In this document: positions 43,446 to 52,888 of the stretch, in pieces
Layout of the letters: the number at the start of each line of letters is the position of its first letter
Numbering within the stretch: the stretch's first letter is position 1
Assembly: GCA_031253985.1 (NCBI GenBank)
Contig: JAIRVH010000183.1
Span: 1 to 64,000 of the forward strand
Origin: Sphingobacterium sp.
GTDB lineage: Bacteria; Bacteroidota; Bacteroidia; Sphingobacteriales; Sphingobacteriaceae
Length of the DNA: 64,000 bases
Direction: 5' to 3'
The notes under the pieces: model-generated
Database searches by the model: none
What the model was told of the DNA's origin: nothing
What the model saw: the letters and a program-made list of their open reading frames with translations, nothing else
Translations under genes and position numbers: made by a program

Positions 43446-46187
43446 ATGAAGATCAACCTATGGTTCACCTTGTTTCTATCTATGACCTTGCCGTTAATAG
43501 GAACTAGTGCACTGGCCCAACAGTATATTACAGGCAAATTGCTTGATCAGGCGACTTCACAGCCTATTAAAGGTGCAAGCGTCACCATTATCGCAGTGAA
43601 AGATTCCAGTAAATTGCAAGTCCCTACAGATGTTCTCGGCAAATTCAGCAGCACAGCGCTTTCCAACGGTGACTATCTGGTCACAGCACAGCCGATGGGC
43701 TATACCATGGATCTCCGGCGGGTAAAACTCAGCGGTCAAACAATTGACCTAACGTTTAAACTCAACAGTGCAGAAATTGTCCTGGATGAAATCACTATTT
43801 CTTCAAGCAGTATACAGGTTAAGGGGGATACGCTTGAATTTGACACCAAGAAGTATGTTACACAGGATTTTGCAGATGCGGACGAATTGGTTAAACAGAT
43901 CCCAGGAGTTGAAATTGATGAAGATGGCAATGTGAAAGCCCAGGGTGAGCCCGTCAACAAGATCATTATCGATGGCCGTGAATTTTTTAGCACAGATCCC
44001 AAAGTAGCTTTAAAAAACCTTCCTGCCGATGTTATATCCAAGATACAAATCATCGACGACAAAACGGAACAGGCTAAATTTAGCGGGTTTGACGATGGCA
44101 AACGCATGAAAGTAATCAATATTGTCACCAAGCCCGATAAAAGAAAATCCTATTTTGGCAAGCTCTCTGGAGGGGCAGGCCCCGACCGAAAATATGCCGT
44201 CAATACACAGGTAACCAAAATGAATCCCAAACGGCAATATTCAATTGACATCAATACCAACAATGTCAATCAGCCCAATGGTTTTGCGACCCGCGGAAAC
44301 ACAAGAGGCCGTACCGGACAGGGGGTGACGACACGTTTCAATGCAGGATTTAATTATTTGGACCGTTTTTTTAATGACAGGATGGACTTCAATGCAAATT
44401 ACACCTATAACTATACGGACAATAATATCCTCAGCCAAAGCAAAACAGAGTATACAGCAGGCAACCGGGCCAACCAAATCAACAATCAGGAACAATTAAA
44501 CAGGACATACAGCAACAACCACGCGCTGTCAGTCCGCGCGAACTGGAAGATAGATTCTATTCAAAAGCTGGACTTTCAACCTAATTTCTCCTATCAAAAT
44601 AACGACAGGAACAGTAGTTCTACAGGCAATACCCTATTAAATCTTGCCGAGATGCTAAATAGTTCTGACCGCAGGAATAAGAGTTTTGGAGAAAATTTCA
44701 ACTGGGGCGGAGACCTCACGTATATGCGAAGACTCAACAAACCCGGGCGCACGATCAGTTTTAATATCAATGGTTCCTTTAGCAGCAATAAAAGCCATGC
44801 GGAAAATTTCGCGCTAAACTCCTATTATAAAGACGGTGTATTCAACCGGGTCGATACGGTCAACAACAGAAATTATTCCATGGGTGACAATAATGGTTTT
44901 CGTTCTAAAGTTGCCTATACGGAAATGTTAGGTAAATATTCCCGAGTGCAGGGGAATTATACTTTTCGGAATACTGCACGTTATTCAGACCGGAAGACCT
45001 ATGAATTTCTGGCTGAAACAGGTCAGCTCGGGGAATTAAAAAATCGTCTTTCCAACGAATTCCGCAATGATTTTGTTTACCATAGCGGTGGTGTCTCGTA
45101 CTTATTTAACAAAAAAGACAGCATAAGATTTCAGATTGGCCTAGATTATCAGACTGCAGCACAAGTCAATGACAAATTATTTCCCAATACGCTGACCACA
45201 AAAAGTCACTTTACCAGTCTGCTGCCTAATCTAAACTTCCAGTATAATTTCAATAAAGACACGCGGGTTGAGTTTCGGTATAATGCAAAGACAAACACAC
45301 CCTCAATCGAGCAATTGCAGGATTTTATAGATAATCAAAACCCGCTTCGTATCAGCTCCGGAAACCCAAATCTCAAACAGGAGTATGACCACAACCTTGT
45401 CCTGCAATTCAGGTCGATCAATAAAGGCACAGGCAAAAGCTTCACCTCGGATTTTACAGCAGATTTTATTCAACATAAAATCTCCAATACCATTTTCACC
45501 ACAGATTCGGCATTTACAATCACGGAGGACGTGGTACTGGGCCCCGGAGGACAGTATATCAGGCCCGAAAATTTCAACGGGGTTTACAACCTAAAATGGC
45601 AGAACAGTCTTGGGTATCGCTTTGAACCGTTGAAACTCAACTTCAACCTGAACAACAATATGTATTTCAACCAGAATTACACTTTATTGAATCTCGAAAA
45701 GGTCAACGCGCAAACATATGGAATGAGTCAACGCGTCGGCGTCAATACAGCATTTAGTAAAGACGTTATCATTGGATTGGATTACAATGGAAATATCGCA
45801 TTTTCCAAGAATTCAGCGACCGAGAAATCCAATTATTCGGTCTATAAGCATACCATCGGTAATTCTATCGCTTTGACGCTACTTAAAACCTGGACGCTCA
45901 ATTCAACGTTCAACTACCTATACAATGGTAGTATCCTGAATTCACCGAGTACAACAAGTTTGCTATGGAACGTTTCTGTGGGGAAAAAGCTATTTAAGCG
46001 CAGGAACGCCGAAATCAATCTTACCGTATTTGATATTTTTAATGACAATAAAAATATCAATCAGCAGGTCAACGATCTTTGGGTACGTGTTTCGCATTCC
46101 AATGCCATAACGCGCTATGCGATATTAAGTTTCACCTATCATATTCGTGGGCTTGGCGGAAAACCGGGAATGAAAAATCGTCCTTAG
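43446..46187 (+). CDS. Outer membrane beta-barrel protein, TonB-receptor-like
   Basis: This 913-residue outer-membrane protein has a signal peptide (about 1-25, ends ALAQQ), a carboxypeptidase-regulatory-like domain (about 26-110), a plug-like segment with ADELVKQIPGVEIDEDGNVKA and IIDGREFFSTDPKVALKNLP, and a long Asn/Tyr-rich barrel (OMP_b-brl_3 type). Such proteins lack the typical TonB-box receptor features, and their substrates are unknown. The divergent TetR gene suggests regulation. The C-terminal region is rich in Gly/Pro (RGLGGKPGMKNRP). Confidence 0.85.
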   Translation: MKINLWFTLFLSMTLPLIGTSALAQQYITGKLLDQATSQPIKGASVTIIAVKDSSKLQVPTDVLGKFSSTALSNGDYLVTAQPMGYTMDLRRVKLSGQTIDLTFKLNSAEIVLDEITISSSSIQVKGDTLEFDTKKYVTQDFADADELVKQIPGVEIDEDGNVKAQGEPVNKIIIDGREFFSTDPKVALKNLPADVISKIQIIDDKTEQAKFSGFDDGKRMKVINIVTKPDKRKSYFGKLSGGAGPDRKYAVNTQVTKMNPKRQYSIDINTNNVNQPNGFATRGNTRGRTGQGVTTRFNAGFNYLDRFFNDRMDFNANYTYNYTDNNILSQSKTEYTAGNRANQINNQEQLNRTYSNNHALSVRANWKIDSIQKLDFQPNFSYQNNDRNSSSTGNTLLNLAEMLNSSDRRNKSFGENFNWGGDLTYMRRLNKPGRTISFNINGSFSSNKSHAENFALNSYYKDGVFNRVDTVNNRNYSMGDNNGFRSKVAYTEMLGKYSRVQGNYTFRNTARYSDRKTYEFLAETGQLGELKNRLSNEFRNDFVYHSGGVSYLFNKKDSIRFQIGLDYQTAAQVNDKLFPNTLTTKSHFTSLLPNLNFQYNFNKDTRVEFRYNAKTNTPSIEQLQDFIDNQNPLRISSGNPNLKQEYDHNLVLQFRSINKGTGKSFTSDFTADFIQHKISNTIFTTDSAFTITEDVVLGPGGQYIRPENFNGVYNLKWQNSLGYRFEPLKLNFNLNNNMYFNQNYTLLNLEKVNAQTYGMSQRVGVNTAFSKDVIIGLDYNGNIAFSKNSATEKSNYSVYKHTIGNSIALTLLKTWTLNSTFNYLYNGSILNSPSTTSLLWNVSVGKKLFKRRNAEINLTVFDIFNDNKNINQQVNDLWVRVSHSNAITRYAILSFTYHIRGLGGKPGMKNRP

Positions 46188-46222
46188 CCTAAATGCCCAT
46201 TAGGTCAATCCACGTGGAACAC

Positions 46223-46965
<743 letters not shown>

Positions 46966-47061
46966 TCAAAAATATATTGCTGAAACGACAATTTTAGGTT
47001 AAATCATCCTAATCACCGTGCGATAAACTATATTATTTTCTTTGCCGAAGCCAAGAACAAT

Positions 47062-48498
47062 CTATTCATAAGGCAGGCGGATACTAAAGGTACTTCCTTT
47101 TTCCAGCTCACTGTCCACAGTAATCTTACCATCGTGCCTTTTTACCACCTGCTTGACGTAGGCAAGCCCTAGACCAAAACCTTTGACATCGTGCAGATTA
47201 CCGGAGGGAACCCGAAAGAACATATCAAAAATCTGATTATGGTATTCTGGAGAAATCCCTTTGCCATTATCTGTAATACGAATATGGACATTTTCCTTCA
47301 TTTCCTTCATTTCCACCTCAATATAAACTTCCTGTCCAGCGTATTTTATCGCATTTTCCAGTAAATTATTGATCACATTTTTCAGGTGGGCTTCGTCGCC
47401 ATTGATCCTGATTTCACCCGGATTCGCTATGAGCTTAAAATCTACTTTTTTTGTTTTATTCAACTGAGCAACTTCAATCGCTCCTTTCACCATGGCGACA
47501 AGATCAAAATCCGCGCGTTGCAAAACAATTCCCCTAGTCGCATCAATATCCATTTGAAGTACTTTTTCAATCATATTGGAAAGATGCTCCAGTTCTTTTT
47601 TGGAGATATCCAGATAGCGATTCATCTTTTCCTTGTCATCCTGTACCCCATATAGCTGTATCGCTTCTATGGCTGCCATGACCGTAGACACCGGTGTTTT
47701 AAGTTCATGCGTCATATTATCGACGAAATTCTTACGGAGTTCGGCCATCTTATTCTGATTGAGAATGGTTTTCATCAGGTAGAAGAAGGTACCGAGCAGC
47801 AGTCCTATCAAGAGCAGGGAGATGAGTAGCTGCCAGCTCAAGCTATACAACAGATACTTCCAATCCTCCTGAAATTTGATCACAAGAAATTCATTTTTTT
47901 GCGGGTTGACCATCATGGGCCTCGTCCAGGCGAGGTTCGCATCTCGGTATTTGCGACGCACATCTTTAATTTGATCGTGCGGAATCCTCACAATAGCCAT
48001 TTCAAATGGCACCGATATGCTCTTGTTGTTCAGCGATTCCTTGAATTTTCTTTCGATCAAATCTAGATTGGCGCTGTTCATCTCAAAATCCCGGAACAAA
48101 AAAGGGGGAATAATCGCCCCCTGACCTTCGCGGTCTTTGGGAAACATCTTCTCTCTTCGGATATGATTTTCGCGGTCAAATCGTTCGCTTTTGGGACGTT
48201 CAGCACTTATGCGCTGTAATGCTTTATCGAGTTCAGAAGCGGGTATTAGGGTTGACAGCTCCCGCTTTACATCTTGCAAGAGGCGGTTCCGATCAGCCTC
48301 GGGGCCATCTAACTGCCTATCACCATTACGGGCTTGGTAAGCCTCCTGAACAGCATTGAAGAGCGATCGTTCGGCGGTAGATAGAAATAGGTCCCGACGA
48401 TTTGTATAACTTCCATAAAGCCAAATCCCCAGTACCACAGTAATCCCTGCCCCAATCAAAACGATCAAACTGATCAGTAATTTAAATCTTCTACCCAT
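47062..48498 (-). CDS. Sensor histidine kinase
   Basis: This 478-residue membrane kinase has TM1 at about 7-30, a periplasmic sensor of about 180 residues, TM2 at about 218-240, a HisKA H-box DNMTHELKTPVSTVMAAI (about 260) and a HATPase domain with NLLENAIKYAG, DNGKGISPEYHNQI and GFGLGLAYVK. Together with the response regulator it forms a two-component system. The sensed signal is unknown. The order kinase-regulator is less common than the reverse. Confidence 0.95.
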   Translation of the reverse strand: MGRRFKLLISLIVLIGAGITVVLGIWLYGSYTNRRDLFLSTAERSLFNAVQEAYQARNGDRQLDGPEADRNRLLQDVKRELSTLIPASELDKALQRISAERPKSERFDRENHIRREKMFPKDREGQGAIIPPFLFRDFEMNSANLDLIERKFKESLNNKSISVPFEMAIVRIPHDQIKDVRRKYRDANLAWTRPMMVNPQKNEFLVIKFQEDWKYLLYSLSWQLLISLLLIGLLLGTFFYLMKTILNQNKMAELRKNFVDNMTHELKTPVSTVMAAIEAIQLYGVQDDKEKMNRYLDISKKELEHLSNMIEKVLQMDIDATRGIVLQRADFDLVAMVKGAIEVAQLNKTKKVDFKLIANPGEIRINGDEAHLKNVINNLLENAIKYAGQEVYIEVEMKEMKENVHIRITDNGKGISPEYHNQIFDMFFRVPSGNLHDVKGFGLGLAYVKQVVKRHDGKITVDSELEKGSTFSIRLPYE

Positions 48499-48591
48499 AA
48501 CTAAAACAAATTTAAATTACTAGATTTGCAATCGCTGTGGTAATTAACCATATTTAACAAAATATAACACTGATTAACAGTTCGCATTGAT

Positions 48592-48599
48592 TACTTTTG
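48592..48599 (+). promoter_or_regulatory. -7 promoter box of the DUF4270 gene
   Basis: TACTTTTG matches TAnnTTTG. Transcription would start near 48606, 12 nt before the ATG at 48618. This excludes the in-frame TTG at 48597 as a start. Confidence 0.6.
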
Positions 48600-48617
48600 C
48601 ACTATTCAAAAATTAAT

Positions 48618-49985
48618 ATGATTAAAGACTTTAAGAGACGTAGTATTCAATTTTTACTTCCACTTTTTACATTGGCCGCTTTCGTCGGTTGTAATAAAGA
48701 CATTTCGCTCTCATTGGATAGTTCAAGAGATGAAACAATCGGTTTAGTACCAATTGATACGGTTTCCGCCAAAGTTTCGACTTATCAATTGGACGATATT
48801 CCTACCTCTGCTACTGGAACAATGCTTGTCGGAAAGAATAGCAATGCCGTTACGGGCAGCATGACCTCTACGGCTTATATGCGCTTAGGTATAGGAACCA
48901 TAAGTAATGCTTCTATTCCAGATGACGCTACCTTAGATTCTGTAACCTTGGTATTAAAGCCAAACAAATATTTTTACGGTGATACAACGAAAGTCCAAAA
49001 GATATCCGTACACCGTGTCACAGAAGAAATTACGCAAACACAGATTGATTTAACCAAACCTGTGGATGAACGTCCTGTTTTTGTCACTTCAGCGGCAATC
49101 TTCAGTAAACAAAAGTTTGCCTATGAAAATACGCCATTGGCACAACTTTCCTTTAGACCACGTATACAAACGGCAGACTCCTTATTTTTTAGATTCAACA
49201 GCGCGATTAGCAATGAGCTGTTTACAATGATCAAAAATAATGACAACCGCATTCAGAGCAGCACAAGTTTTCAAGAATATTTTAAAGGTTTAGCACTTGT
49301 TCCTGACAACAACAATACGGCATTGATCGGATTCAAGGACACCGTATTTTTACAGGTTCATTATTCATTCCTGAATAATGAAGGCACAAAATCTGTTGGC
49401 AAACAATATTTTTCCATTGATAACAAGGCTTATCAGTATAATCAAATTGAAGCAGATCGCTCTGCAACAAAATTTGCACCGTTGACCTTAAAAAATCCTC
49501 AACTTGCGAGTCAACAAACTGATGGAAATGTTTTTTTAGAGGGCTCAACTGGTGTTGTAGCAAAAATTGAGTTTCCAACGTTATTAGAATTGGTGAACAA
49601 TCCATCCATTGCGATTAATAAGGCGGAGCTAGTCATTGAAGTCCCTAATGGAGCGGCAACCATTTTTGATCAGCCGCAGAGCTTGGTCTTAATGGTGGCG
49701 AGTAATAATGGAAATCCGATCAGTCTGTTAACGTCTCCATATTCGACAACAACGCAACAGGCGACATTAGTTCGTGGCAATGATTTTGGTTCGAATGGTA
49801 CATACACATTCAATCTGATTGAATATTTAACAAAAATTAAAACAACAGCATACAATAATACTTCATTATATCTATCTTTACCAACATCGGGTTTGTTTTC
49901 AACTGGAAATAGATTAATATTGGCAAAAGATAATGAGAATGATCCGAAAATTAAATTAAACATCCTTTATACTAAATTTCAATAA
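48618..49985 (+). CDS. DUF4270 domain lipoprotein
   Basis: This 455-residue lipoprotein starts at 48618, with signal MIKDFKRRSIQFLLPLFTLA and lipobox AFVGC (Cys23). The mature part matches DUF4270, a Bacteroidota outer-membrane lipoprotein family of unknown function: LPIDTVSAKVSTYQLDDIPT-like start, YMRLGIG, DATLDSVTLVL, and a C-terminal LILAKDNENDPKIKL. Typically paired with a kelch-repeat lipoprotein, as here (3-bp gap). Confidence 0.85.
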   Translation: MIKDFKRRSIQFLLPLFTLAAFVGCNKDISLSLDSSRDETIGLVPIDTVSAKVSTYQLDDIPTSATGTMLVGKNSNAVTGSMTSTAYMRLGIGTISNASIPDDATLDSVTLVLKPNKYFYGDTTKVQKISVHRVTEEITQTQIDLTKPVDERPVFVTSAAIFSKQKFAYENTPLAQLSFRPRIQTADSLFFRFNSAISNELFTMIKNNDNRIQSSTSFQEYFKGLALVPDNNNTALIGFKDTVFLQVHYSFLNNEGTKSVGKQYFSIDNKAYQYNQIEADRSATKFAPLTLKNPQLASQQTDGNVFLEGSTGVVAKIEFPTLLELVNNPSIAINKAELVIEVPNGAATIFDQPQSLVLMVASNNGNPISLLTSPYSTTTQQATLVRGNDFGSNGTYTFNLIEYLTKIKTTAYNNTSLYLSLPTSGLFSTGNRLILAKDNENDPKIKLNILYTKFQ

Positions 49986-49988
49986 TTT

Positions 49989-51011
49989 ATGAACAAGAAA
50001 AATTGGCTACTCGTTTTATTAGCTTTTGTATTTACAGTTACAACTATCTCTTCTTGTAAAAAAAGTGACGACAGCACAACCAAATCAGATGAATGGTTTG
50101 CAAAAGCTGCTTTTAAAGGGCCACAAACTTCATCTGCTGCTAGCTTTTTGATAAATAACGTTGCATATGTCACTACTGGTCTAGCAAGTAACGCTGGTGG
50201 TAAACCATTCCGCGTGAAAGACACGTATGCGTATGACGCAGCATCAGATACTTGGGCTGAAAAAGCACCTTTCACAGGTGTTGAGAGAAACGGTGCCATC
50301 GGTTTTTCCATTGGTAATGTCGGTTATGTTGGTGGTGGAAACGACGGAACAAACAACCTAACAGATTTCTACAAATTTGACCCTACAGCTAACGGCGGAA
50401 AAGGTGCTTGGTCAAGCATTGCCCCACTTCCTATTGCTTTGTCTAATGCAGTCGCTTTTACTTTAAACGGTGCGGCTTATGTTGGAACAGGTGAAACTGT
50501 CGTTAGTGGTGGAACAACAAATACCAATGAGTTCTACAAATATGATCCTGCGGCGAATACATGGCAAGCAATCAGTGATGCTCCATTTTCAGCGAAAAGA
50601 AAGGCAGCTTTCTCTTTTGTTGTCAACAATGTAGCTTATGTAGGTGGTGGTATTTCTAACGGTTCTTATCCAAAAGATTTTTATAAATTTGATGGTAGCA
50701 AATGGACTAAATTGAACGATATCAATAGAGCTGATAATTCATATACTTACGATTTGACTCGTTCAAATGCTTCTGCTTTCGCAATCAATGGTACGCCATT
50801 CGTTGTTGGTGGTTATAAAAATGCAGTAATCAACAGTACATGGAAATATAATATTTCTGGTGACTACTGGACCAATGATAACGGCGCTTTCGCTGGTTCA
50901 GCACGCCAAGATGCTGTTGGTTTCGCTGTAGGAAATAACGGTTACATCACGACTGGACTTAACGGTTCATCTCGTTTTGACGATACTTGGATGTTTACGC
51001 CGATTTATTAA
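49989..51011 (+). CDS. Kelch-repeat lipoprotein
   Basis: This 340-residue lipoprotein has a signal ending TISSC (Cys23) and about six kelch-like beta-propeller repeats. Each has a pattern such as VAYVTTGL, VGYVGGGNDG, AAYVGTGE or VAYVGGGI followed by FYKYDPAANTWQ. The propeller is probably a binding domain on the outer membrane. It is co-transcribed with the DUF4270 protein. Ends with a terminator. Confidence 0.9.
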   Translation: MNKKNWLLVLLAFVFTVTTISSCKKSDDSTTKSDEWFAKAAFKGPQTSSAASFLINNVAYVTTGLASNAGGKPFRVKDTYAYDAASDTWAEKAPFTGVERNGAIGFSIGNVGYVGGGNDGTNNLTDFYKFDPTANGGKGAWSSIAPLPIALSNAVAFTLNGAAYVGTGETVVSGGTTNTNEFYKYDPAANTWQAISDAPFSAKRKAAFSFVVNNVAYVGGGISNGSYPKDFYKFDGSKWTKLNDINRADNSYTYDLTRSNASAFAINGTPFVVGGYKNAVINSTWKYNISGDYWTNDNGAFAGSARQDAVGFAVGNNGYITTGLNGSSRFDDTWMFTPIY

Positions 51012-51029
51012 TCGAAATAAAATCAATAT

Positions 51030-51069
51030 AAAAAAAGGGATGGAGTTTGAAACTTCATCCCTTTTTTTG
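51030..51069 (+). terminator. Terminator of the DUF4270/kelch operon
   Basis: A stem of GGGATGGAGTT against AACTTCATCCC (one mismatch) is flanked by A and T runs; seven T follow. It lies 19 bp after the kelch stop codon. Confidence 0.9.
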
Positions 51070-51113
51070 CTTCAACTATTTTGTTTCTATTGGTTAAAAA
51101 GGATTTCCTGTGC

Positions 51114-51340
51114 TCATTTATAGCTGTTAGCTCTAGCGAAATCCATAATAGCATCATCCCAGCTACTAGGGATTGAGGTCGGGTAAACTCCTATTCTTCT
51201 TTATTAGAGGGGCACGTTCCGAGAGATCTGCTTGCCATCATATTTCCTTCTTTCCATACGGTTTTCAAAGTGATCTGCTCCAGCCCCTGGGCATTATTAT
51301 ACAAAAGATCCAATGGAGAGCCTACCACAATAACATCCAT
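51114..51340 (-). pseudogene. Remnants of two gene tails
   Basis: On the minus strand an ATG at 51340 starts 49 codons (MDVIVVGSPLDLLYNNAQGL, then EQITLKTVWKEGNMM) ending TAG at 51191; it resembles the C-terminus of an amidohydrolase-type enzyme. Directly after it, in another frame, 51114-51190 reads RRIGVYPTSIPSSWDDAIMD and ends FARANSYK-stop, another protein-like tail. Neither has a complete gene. The families are not certain. Confidence 0.45.
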
Positions 51341-51363
51341 ACTTCAAAGCAGCATATCCGCAT

Positions 51364-51397
51364 AAAAAAACCTTGTCAGCTAAATCTGACAAGGTTT
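51364..51397 (-). terminator. Terminator of the glutaminyl cyclase gene
   Basis: AAACCTTGTCAG (51368-51379) pairs with CTGACAAGGTTT (51386-51397) around a 6-nt loop. Leftward it is followed by a run of T. It ends the dnaG-yraN-cyclase group. Confidence 0.9.
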
Positions 51398-51463
51398 CCA
51401 TTTTATACGCACTTGCACTACTACCGAACTTCATAAGAAGGATCAGAATAGGAAGAAACTTAT

Positions 51464-52492
51464 CTATTTTTCAACGGTTTTGATTTCAAATAATGTATTC
51501 CACAATTTACCTGTAATAAAGAGACGTTTTCCCGCTTGATCGTAAGCGATACCATTCAATTCATTATCGTAAGCGGATGTATGTTCATAAATACCGACAA
51601 GATTAATCCGTCCTTCTACCGCTCCTGTTTGCGGGTTGATCACAACAATAACATCTTTTTGATAAACATTGGCGTAAACTTTGCCGTCAATATATTCCAG
51701 TTCATTAAGTTCATCCACGGGTCCAACTTCATCGTAAACTCCGATAGCATTTAGCTCTTTACCGGTTGTTGCATCTAAAAAGAATAACTTATTGGAGCCG
51801 TCAGACTTTATCAGATGCTGTCCATCGTAGGTTAGCCCCCAACCTTCTTTACTATTCTCATATTTAAAGGAACTTTCCTTTGCAAAAGAGTTTTTATCAA
51901 ACACATATCCCTCTCCCTGTTGCCAGGTCAACATAAATAACTTATTACCAACCAATGTCATTCCTTCGGCAAAAGTCTTTTCATCAAATTTGATCTCTTT
52001 CAGTACTTTTCCCGTCTTAAGGTCAACCTTTCTCAAGTTTGACTCCCCATAACGTCCATTCGATTCGTAAAGAACGCCATCTGCAAACTGTAAACCTTGT
52101 GTAAATGCCGTTGTATCATGCGGGTATTTGTTGACAACCTCAAAACCATAATTCTTTGCATTTGCAGGCACGACATAAAATGTACTTGAAACAGAATCTG
52201 GTTTTCCTGCATTGTACACCAAAGCGGAAATATTACGCGTACCATAGGCCATGTCTTTGGTATCGACCGTAATTGCCGTAGTGTCAGTTGATGAGCCCAC
52301 ATGTTTATCATCGACAAAATAAGCGACAGAATCCATTGATACGGATTCAAATTTCAATTTCAATTGCACCTGAGCACCCTTCAAAACAGCTTGATTTGCT
52401 CCAGGAGATGCAAATTCTAAACTGGATTTTTTTGACTTACAAGAAGCAAAAGCCAGTGCTGCAATTGCCATAAAATAAGTTATTTTTCTCAT
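51464..52492 (-). CDS. Glutaminyl-peptide cyclotransferase lipoprotein
   Basis: This 342-residue lipoprotein (signal ending FASC, Cys18) has a glutaminyl cyclase of the beta-propeller (plant/bacterial Glu_cyclase_2) type at about 105-340. Motifs are PHDTTAFTQGL, LYESNGRYGESNLRKVDL, WQQGEGYVFD and GWGLTYDGQHLIKSDGSNKL. It turns N-terminal Gln into pyroglutamate. The first 90 residues are a separate beta domain. It lies 30 bp after yraN on the same strand. Confidence 0.9.
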   Translation of the reverse strand: MRKITYFMAIAALAFASCKSKKSSLEFASPGANQAVLKGAQVQLKLKFESVSMDSVAYFVDDKHVGSSTDTTAITVDTKDMAYGTRNISALVYNAGKPDSVSSTFYVVPANAKNYGFEVVNKYPHDTTAFTQGLQFADGVLYESNGRYGESNLRKVDLKTGKVLKEIKFDEKTFAEGMTLVGNKLFMLTWQQGEGYVFDKNSFAKESSFKYENSKEGWGLTYDGQHLIKSDGSNKLFFLDATTGKELNAIGVYDEVGPVDELNELEYIDGKVYANVYQKDVIVVINPQTGAVEGRINLVGIYEHTSAYDNELNGIAYDQAGKRLFITGKLWNTLFEIKTVEK

Positions 52493-52522
52493 CTATGTAT
52501 AATTATTTATAAGTACGTATCC

Positions 52523-52879
52523 TTAACTGTCCCAAAAAGCATCTTTGATATAATTGAGCACTGCTTTGGGAAATCGTGTTATCGCGACCACATCAAACCT
52601 AAGCTCGCCTGTATAATCTGTCTTCAGAATATAAGCCTGTGCCGCACGAATCAGGCGTCGCTGTTTCTTAATATCGACAAATTCATCAGGTTGCCCAAAA
52701 TCTGTTCCCGATCGTGTTTTTACCTCAACAAATACCAAGGTATCCTTGTCCATGACAATCAAATCTACTTCTAAATTCTTAAATCGCCAATTTCTTAACA
52801 CTATTTTATAGCCTTTCTCCACGAGGTATTCCATGGCCATTTGCTCTCCCCATTGGCCGGTTTCAAGATGCTTGGCCAT
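52523..52879 (-). CDS. yraN: YraN/UPF0102 endonuclease-like protein
   Basis: This 118-residue protein with a restriction-endonuclease-like fold has GEQMAMEYLVEKGYKI, LVFVEVKTRSGTDFGQP with the E-V-K motif, and RFDVVAI. The family is a putative nuclease linked to recombination, with uncertain biological role. It lies 9 bp downstream of dnaG. Confidence 0.93.
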   Translation of the reverse strand: MAKHLETGQWGEQMAMEYLVEKGYKIVLRNWRFKNLEVDLIVMDKDTLVFVEVKTRSGTDFGQPDEFVDIKKQRRLIRAAQAYILKTDYTGELRFDVVAITRFPKAVLNYIKDAFWDS

Positions 52880-52888
52880 ATCAGTTAA

